NCBI GenBank assembly: GCA_039105265.1
Contig: JAPFFF010000004.1
Location: forward strand, 3,658,001 to 3,722,000
Origin: Tritrichomonas musculus
Taxonomy: Eukaryota > Parabasalia > Tritrichomonadida > Tritrichomonadidae
Direction of reading: 5' to 3'
DNA: 64,000 nucleotides
Notes under the pieces: model-generated
What the model saw: the letters and a program-made list of their open reading frames with translations, nothing else
Told to the model about the DNA's origin: nothing
Databases searched by the model: none
Shown: positions 58,700-64,000 of the stretch, in pieces
Position numbering within the stretch: the first letter of the stretch is position 1
How the letters are laid out: each line of letters opens with the position of its first letter
Position numbers and translations under genes: made by a program

Positions 58700-61600
58700 A
58701 TGAAACCCAATTTAAAAAAGAAAATCGCTGAAGCAAATGCCGTTTTTATGATTTCAAAACTCGTTGAACGATATCCAGAATACGTTAGAGATATATCAGA
58801 TTTTCAATTTGATCGTGTAATTGGCAAAGGAGGATTTGGTCAAGTTTGGCTAGGTCATGACCTTAGGACTGGTAAATTTTGCGCAATAAAAGAACTTCAG
58901 GCAGAAAAATTAACTCCGCATGGTGTAACGTCATTTCTTCGCGAAATCAACACGATGGTTAAACTACGAAACGAACGATTCATTCTCCCATTTGTTGGTT
59001 ATACCATTGATGCTCCATATTCACTTATTACGGAATATGAACCAAATGGCACCTTATATGATTATACTCATAAAACACGTCGAAAAGCTTCATTAACAAA
59101 TACACATCTTACGATCAATGCTATGTGTATAGCGTATGGTATGATGAAAATGCATGACAAATCGATAGTTCACCGAGATTTAAAATGTTTAAATATCTTA
59201 ATGGATCATAATTATTTACCAATGATCTGCGATTTTGGAACATCGCGCGCCTTACTTGAAAACAGTGCCCATAAGATGACTCCTTACATCGGTACAGTTA
59301 CTCATATGGCTCCAGAAATACTTTTTATGCGACCGCCTCCAAACTACAGAAAAAAGGAAAATCCCGATTCAAAAAGTGGATCACCCCAAAAGAAAGATTT
59401 GCGTGACATGATAGATTTTACAAAAGTGCCTTTATTTGAAACCTACGGACTCAGTTGCGATGTTTATTCATACGGAATGATATTGTATGAGATGTCGCAA
59501 AATCAGATTCCTTTCGGCGTTTCTAAAGAGCACATAGTTTCATGTATACAAAAAAACACCAAACCGGCAATTAAACGTCAGACACCTAAATGTTTAGTTG
59601 AAACCATTTATAGTTGCATTAACCACAATCCGTCGAAGAGACCTAGTTTTGAAGAACTTTATAACAAGTTCAAAACAGGTCAAATTTACTTTTTAGAAAC
59701 GAATGTCAAAACCGTTGCCAAATTTGCTGAAGAACTTGAAAAATTGGGACCAAGAAATTTGCCACCACCACCACAAAATCCAACCGTTGATATCCCTTCA
59801 ATTCTGCAACGATTGAACCGCCAGCACGCGAAGTTAAAGAAGCAAGTTGAAGAGATGCAAGAAAACGAGGAGAATACGAGCGACAAGGAGAAGAAGAAGA
59901 GTCGGAGTGAGAGTGAAAATGCTAGTGAAAATAATAATAATGTTAATGATGATGAAGATGAAGTGTCAATGAATATATTGAGTGATACTTCAAATGCACT
60001 TTTTATGTCAACTTTAGGAACTTTTTCTGAGAAGCTATTCAATTCTAATTCGAAGTTGATTTCCGCCAAATTTTTCAAATTTTATAAAGTTATTTCTAAA
60101 CATATTAAAGGTGGAACATCTCCGAATTATCTAGTAGCAATCATTGATTGTTTGACTGAGATTGCGAAGAAGGATCCAGTTGTTCTTGATCATTTGGATA
60201 AATTACGGTTTTTCTCGTTTTTGCCAGTCAATCCTGAGAAAATCATTCTTAAGTCTTTGTTGAATCTTGTTTGGGAGATTTTTAATAACAAGCCTTCTTT
60301 GGTTGACCATTCTATGTTTAGAACACTTGGCCTTCTTCTTCTTAACAATGAAGAACAAGAAGAAACATTGTCACTTTTTAAGGTTTATTCAATGAAGTTT
60401 GACGAAGTTGATGATCCTTACAAAATATTCGACTTTTTGATAAGTTATGCAAGCTGTTTTGTTGAAAGTAAATGTGGTCCTGATTACATCAACATATTCG
60501 TTTACATGTTGACGAATCATTCTGAGTTTCGTTCGATGAGATTGAGACGTTTGATGAACATTTTCGCAGCAATGTGTAGCTCGCATAATCGCTTTGTTGC
60601 ACTTGAAGCAACGAAAGCATTTGCCAACTTTTATGAGCCTTCTTTATCAGAACCGATGTCGACGGCCAGCATAACGATTCACACCGAAATGATTATTGAG
60701 ACATCAACACCTTCTGCCATTGACTCAAATAGTCGTTCTTCATTCTATCAGACTTCTGATCATAATTCAATAACGTCTGATCTTTCTAGCAATTCCAACA
60801 AAGAATCATCCTTCTCTTCATTGAAAAACGCTCTTTATGAAAGCCAACGAAAAGATGTTTCGTTGTCCAATCTTTTCCAAGTTCATGGAAATTTAAACAA
60901 CAACAATAATAATAATAATAATAACATGAGTCCTCGTGATCTCGGCATTCTTTTAGGTGACAATGAATCAGCTCCAGCAGCATCACGAAATCAAGCTTCT
61001 TCTTCACAAAAAATGATTTCATCATCAACTGAGTCTGCAACGAGTTCTAAGAAAGAATCAAATTCGAATGATAATTCGAATTTGTTTTCAATTGTAAAAG
61101 TTCCTTATAAAGCAATCATTCGTAATTTGATGGATAAACAACTTTCAAGACCGACTTTGTCTATTTTAAAGCGTGTTAATCATTTCCCTTCATCACGGAC
61201 ACTCTTTCGTCTTTTGATGAAAAATTTGCCACAATCTTCTGGGATTGTTTTTAAGTTTGTTTCTGAGAATTCTGAGAATGCGATCATTGCAGCTCGTTAC
61301 ACGCGATGGATGCAAAGTCCGACCACGATTTCGATGAAAATATTCATGTTGATCTTCTTACATAAGGATGCTTTGAATGTCCTTTTGAGTGATGATAAAG
61401 GAATAAGACTCGTGTCTTCTTATTTCACTTCCGTATTGGCAACAGCGAAAAGCACTGAGATTTTGGCTGCTGCTTGCTCAATTGTTAAAAGACTGCCAAT
61501 TAATCAATCTTTCTTGAATGCTCTGACTGACGTCGGCTTCTTTAAAAATTTGTCTTTTATCGTCTCTAAATATTCTGACGATTCCCTCCTCGTCCAGTCT

Positions 61601-61882
61601 TGTTTGTCTTTCCTTGGAGCAGTTTCTAAGATCGGTTATTCGCCCGATTTCATTTATTTCGCGGAGCCACTCGTGAAGATTCTCTCATTGAAAAATGAGG
61701 CTACAAAGTTCGCAATAATCGTTATTGCGGATTTGAGCAGGCACAAAGAGTTGGCTTTGACTTTCAATAAAATGAAGCTGGCGAATTATTTCTCGCAGCT
61801 GCTGAATTCGGGCTATAAACCGTTCGCTGCTGCGTTCTTGAAAAATGTTGAGAAATTTTCAAAAGAAGAAAATAAAGAATAA
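58700..61882 (+). CDS. Protein kinase (TKL-like) with C-terminal helical-repeat region
   Basis: 1,060 residues. The kinase domain covers about 35-335: glycine loop G-K-G-G-F-G-Q-V (42-49), Lys64 in CAIKEL, V-H-R-D-L-K-C-L-N (about 158), C-D-F-G-T-S-R (about 178) and M-A-P-E (about 204). An insertion rich in Pro/Lys/Ser follows APE (about 210-240). The GTSR/DFG region and the SCDVYSYGMILYEM segment are typical of TKL-type kinases, which are numerous in trichomonads. After a Ser/Glu-rich linker the C-terminal half (about 440-1,055) is all-helical with armadillo/HEAT-like periodicity, broken by a Ser-rich segment with an Asn run (about 735-745). All catalytic residues are intact. Confidence 0.9.
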   Translation: MKPNLKKKIAEANAVFMISKLVERYPEYVRDISDFQFDRVIGKGGFGQVWLGHDLRTGKFCAIKELQAEKLTPHGVTSFLREINTMVKLRNERFILPFVGYTIDAPYSLITEYEPNGTLYDYTHKTRRKASLTNTHLTINAMCIAYGMMKMHDKSIVHRDLKCLNILMDHNYLPMICDFGTSRALLENSAHKMTPYIGTVTHMAPEILFMRPPPNYRKKENPDSKSGSPQKKDLRDMIDFTKVPLFETYGLSCDVYSYGMILYEMSQNQIPFGVSKEHIVSCIQKNTKPAIKRQTPKCLVETIYSCINHNPSKRPSFEELYNKFKTGQIYFLETNVKTVAKFAEELEKLGPRNLPPPPQNPTVDIPSILQRLNRQHAKLKKQVEEMQENEENTSDKEKKKSRSESENASENNNNVNDDEDEVSMNILSDTSNALFMSTLGTFSEKLFNSNSKLISAKFFKFYKVISKHIKGGTSPNYLVAIIDCLTEIAKKDPVVLDHLDKLRFFSFLPVNPEKIILKSLLNLVWEIFNNKPSLVDHSMFRTLGLLLLNNEEQEETLSLFKVYSMKFDEVDDPYKIFDFLISYASCFVESKCGPDYINIFVYMLTNHSEFRSMRLRRLMNIFAAMCSSHNRFVALEATKAFANFYEPSLSEPMSTASITIHTEMIIETSTPSAIDSNSRSSFYQTSDHNSITSDLSSNSNKESSFSSLKNALYESQRKDVSLSNLFQVHGNLNNNNNNNNNNMSPRDLGILLGDNESAPAASRNQASSSQKMISSSTESATSSKKESNSNDNSNLFSIVKVPYKAIIRNLMDKQLSRPTLSILKRVNHFPSSRTLFRLLMKNLPQSSGIVFKFVSENSENAIIAARYTRWMQSPTTISMKIFMLIFLHKDALNVLLSDDKGIRLVSSYFTSVLATAKSTEILAAACSIVKRLPINQSFLNALTDVGFFKNLSFIVSKYSDDSLLVQSCLSFLGAVSKIGYSPDFIYFAEPLVKILSLKNEATKFAIIVIADLSRHKELALTFNKMKLANYFSQLLNSGYKPFAAAFLKNVEKFSKEENKE

Positions 61883-62132
61883 AAATTGTTGTTTCAGTAC
61901 ATTTTAAAAAGAACTTTTTTTTCATTGTTTGAGTAAAAAAATAAAATAAGTGTTGCCGCTTTTGTTTTCTTGATTATCGCAGATTTGATTAAAAGTGGCA
62001 CCTTTAATGCAATATAATGTTAGAGGTTTTTTTCCTTACTTTCTATTTTAATCCCGGAAATCGGTTTAAATGGTCAATTTTTTGCCTAAACGATTAAATT
62101 ATTTCCGGGATTAAAAAAATCCATGAATAAAG
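61883..62132. other. 3' spacer with a strong hairpin
   Basis: TTTTAATCCCGGAAAT at 62,046-62,061 pairs with its exact inverse at 62,101-62,116 around a 39-bp loop. TTAA stands at both outer edges, so it could be a very short TTAA-flanked element. It is about 160 bp downstream of the kinase stop, so a 3'-end function is also possible. Confidence 0.6.
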
Positions 62133-62659
62133 CTAGGCTTTTGTATCCAGTGAACTGAGTGTCCATTTTCGACTTTTTGTAAAAAGCTGTCACTTTTTGT
62201 GGACATAAAACTGCTTTTTTATTTAGTATTTTATTCAAAGATTTGTGTTGAAGTATCCTAAAAATTTTTTATTGGATACTTTATTTTTACTTTAATAAAC
62301 TCATTAATATCAGAAAAAAAGCAATAATAAATGTCTTAAACACCTATTATTCTTAATTTTTAAAAAACCTCTCAAATATGAATTATAATCTTTTCAAATT
62401 CACTAAGAATGATTTTGACCAAGAAGATCAACATTTGAAATAAAAAATAAAATTCAATGTAAATTTGGAGCGATATAATTGGTCAAACGAAATATACATT
62501 CAAAATAATCAATGAAAATTGAAAGGTGTATCCAAGATTGAATTTAAGTGTCCATTTTGGCTATTTTGGATCCTCAAATTCTCTCAAAAAATAACGAACA
62601 AAAATGAGTATCCATTGGATACTTTTTGAATACAAACTCGTTTGGACACAAAAGCCTAG
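62133..62659. mobile_element. hAT-like MITE with 8-bp target duplication
   Basis: The left end CTAGGCTTTTGTATCCA pairs with TGGACACAAAAGCCTAG-type sequence ending at 62,659 (15 of 16 terminal bases match). GAATAAAG occurs directly outside both ends (62,125-62,132 and 62,660-62,667). An 8-bp duplication fits the hAT superfamily. Three related words (GTGTCCATTTTCGACTTTTT; GTGTCCATTTTGGCTATTTT; GTATCCATTGGATACTTTTT) lie inside. There is no coding frame. A hAT transposase fragment is present at 19,095, but I cannot link the two. Confidence 0.8.
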
Positions 62660-62925
62660 GAATAAAGTTTATTGGACCAAAATATTAGATTTAAAACAAA
62701 CAATATAAAACTTTTAGTCAAAGTATTATATTAAAACATCAATAAAATCAATTCTATTAAATAATTGGAATCGTTTAGGTCAATATTTCACTATAAAATA
62801 TTTGTCTATAGGGAGTCCAACGATAGAAATTTTTTTCATATGAATAAAAAATAAAAATATTTAATTAAAAATAATCTATAAATCATTTTATATATAAATT
62901 ATATTTTATTTTTGAAAATTATCTA

Positions 62926-63750
62926 TCAGGAGTCGAGAGTGCTCTTTTTTAAATTTCTGAAGCTTTGTTTGAAATAATCAAAAACATTTCCCATATAAAC
63001 AATGAGGAAAATGATAGATTAAATAAACACATATATACAAAATTAGATTAAATATTAAGAAATTGATAAAATGTCGTTAAATAATGAAAAAAAGTTAATC
63101 TTATTGATTCAAATTAGAAAATTCAATTTTTATTTAATTAAATTTGAATTCTTCGCTGTAGAAATAGAAATAAAATCTAATTAATGAATATTAACATACC
63201 AAGAATGTATTTTTAAAATTGTTGATATTTGATAAACAAATATTTCTATTGAGTAAGCTATTATACTTCATGAATACTTCTTAACTATTATTTAATGATA
63301 AAAATCAAAAAATCTGAAAAAATATTATAAATTGGTATAGTATGAGGGAAAACCCCCCTACCAAAAGGAAAACCCCCCTACCATTTTTTTCACCTAACTT
63401 TGACCTATGAGGCTGTCAAAAAGTATTTTTAAAATTTTATTTTTTGATTTTTTTAAATTTTTTTATAGTAAAAAAGTGCAACCAAAATTGAATAAAATAT
63501 AATTATCTTTAAAAAGAAGAAATATTTTTTTTATATTATAATATATATTACTTAATTAGATTTTTTTATAATTATTATTAAAATATTATAAAGTATATCC
63601 CTTTCTATAACAAAATGGTAGGGGGGTTTTTCCTTTGGTAGGTAGGTTTTTCTTTAGACTATACTCGAATAACAACTTTATGATAAAAATTTAGAAAAAA
63701 TTGTTTAAACAGAGTCTGTGAATTTTTAAAAGGGAAATCTCGACTCCTGA
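62926..63750. mobile_element. Middle of three nested TA-flanked elements
   Basis: TCAGGAGTCGAGA at the left and TCTCGACTCCTGA at the right are exact inverted copies, flanked by TA (62,924-62,925 and 63,751-63,752). The inverted match continues with a few mismatches (about 30 bp). Confidence 0.72.
63338..63661. mobile_element. Innermost of three nested TA-flanked elements
   Basis: About 53-bp inverted ends, each containing two tandem copies of GGAAAACCCCCCTACC or a variant, flanked by TA (63,336-63,337 and 63,662-63,663). The C-runs stand out in DNA that is otherwise almost only A and T. Non-coding. Confidence 0.72.
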
Positions 63751-63883
63751 TAGACATTTTGGGAAAATAAATATACCAATATTTATGATTAATGTATATT
63801 AATTATGATAATTTTATTACTAATATATAAAGAATTAATTTGAATTAAATTTTCTGAGCAATTTAATCGTTGGAGTACCTATA

Positions 63884-64000
63884 TTTGTCTGGGATAAAAA
63901 CTGTCAATTTTATTACATGTATATATGTGTGATCATTCTGTAAGTCAAATATTGCATTTTTATGTAATTCAAATCTACTTTTTTTTTTCAATGGAATTCT
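63884..64000. other. AT-rich end of window
   Basis: No feature recognised. Confidence 0.4.

Larger units (their letters stand above)
62809..63881. mobile_element. Outermost of three nested TA-flanked elements
   Basis: TAGGGAGTCCAACGAT at the left pairs with ATCGTTGGAGTACCTA at the right (15 of 16), with TA outside (62,807-62,808 and 63,882-63,883). It contains the next element. Confidence 0.68.

Overview
The window looks like nuclear DNA of a trichomonad parasite, most likely Tritrichomonas foetus or a close relative. The evidence is indirect. Genes are intronless and compact in very AT-rich spacers. The gene families are ones known to be expanded in trichomonads: BTB-like/discoidin and BTB-like/ankyrin proteins, Asn-rich tracts, TKL-type kinases, GAF-phosphodiesterases. 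Polinton (Maverick) elements are present. No species-specific marker was identified.

Region 1 (1-18,249) is the right-hand part of a Polinton whose left end lies outside the window. On the visible side it carries a very long fibre-like gene that runs off the window, a 763-residue structural-type protein, three less well understood genes, an rve-type integrase, a double jelly-roll major capsid protein, a small pVI-like protein and several small genes. It ends in AGTAGTATA-type termini at 18,249. A second, complete-looking Polinton-family element (7,611-14,686, about 7.1 kb) is inserted near the 3' end of the capsid gene. The inner element has apparently identical 503-bp terminal inverted repeats and a 5-bp target duplication. 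It carries its own packaging ATPase, capsid protein and accessory structural genes, but no recognisable polymerase or integrase. It therefore looks like a capsid-bearing, replication-dependent satellite nested in a Polinton, and it is the most interesting object in the window.

Region 2 (18,250-32,823) is a gene-poor, extremely AT-rich graveyard. It holds a 24-bp/95-bp hierarchical tandem repeat, a decayed older Polinton integrase fragment, a hAT transposase fragment, and at least eight short or medium non-autonomous elements recognised by inverted termini. Several are flanked by TTAA and others by TA, and they are inserted into one another.

Region 3 (32,824-61,882) is ordinary host gene space. 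It encodes a ubiquitin-like-fold protein, a BTB-like/discoidin protein, a hotdog thioesterase (FlK-like), an Sfi1-like centrin-binding-repeat protein, a membrane-anchored thioredoxin/PDI protein, a coiled-coil protein, a GAF-domain cyclic nucleotide phosphodiesterase, a CAMK/SNF1-like kinase, a giant BTB-like/ankyrin protein, a basic coiled-coil nuclear-type protein, a small basic protein, and a kinase with a helical-repeat tail. Together they suggest signalling (cyclic nucleotides, kinases), cytoskeletal or centrosomal and secretory functions, with no operon logic.

Region 4 (61,883-64,000) is again non-coding. It contains a hAT-like MITE with an 8-bp target duplication and three TA-flanked elements nested like Russian dolls.
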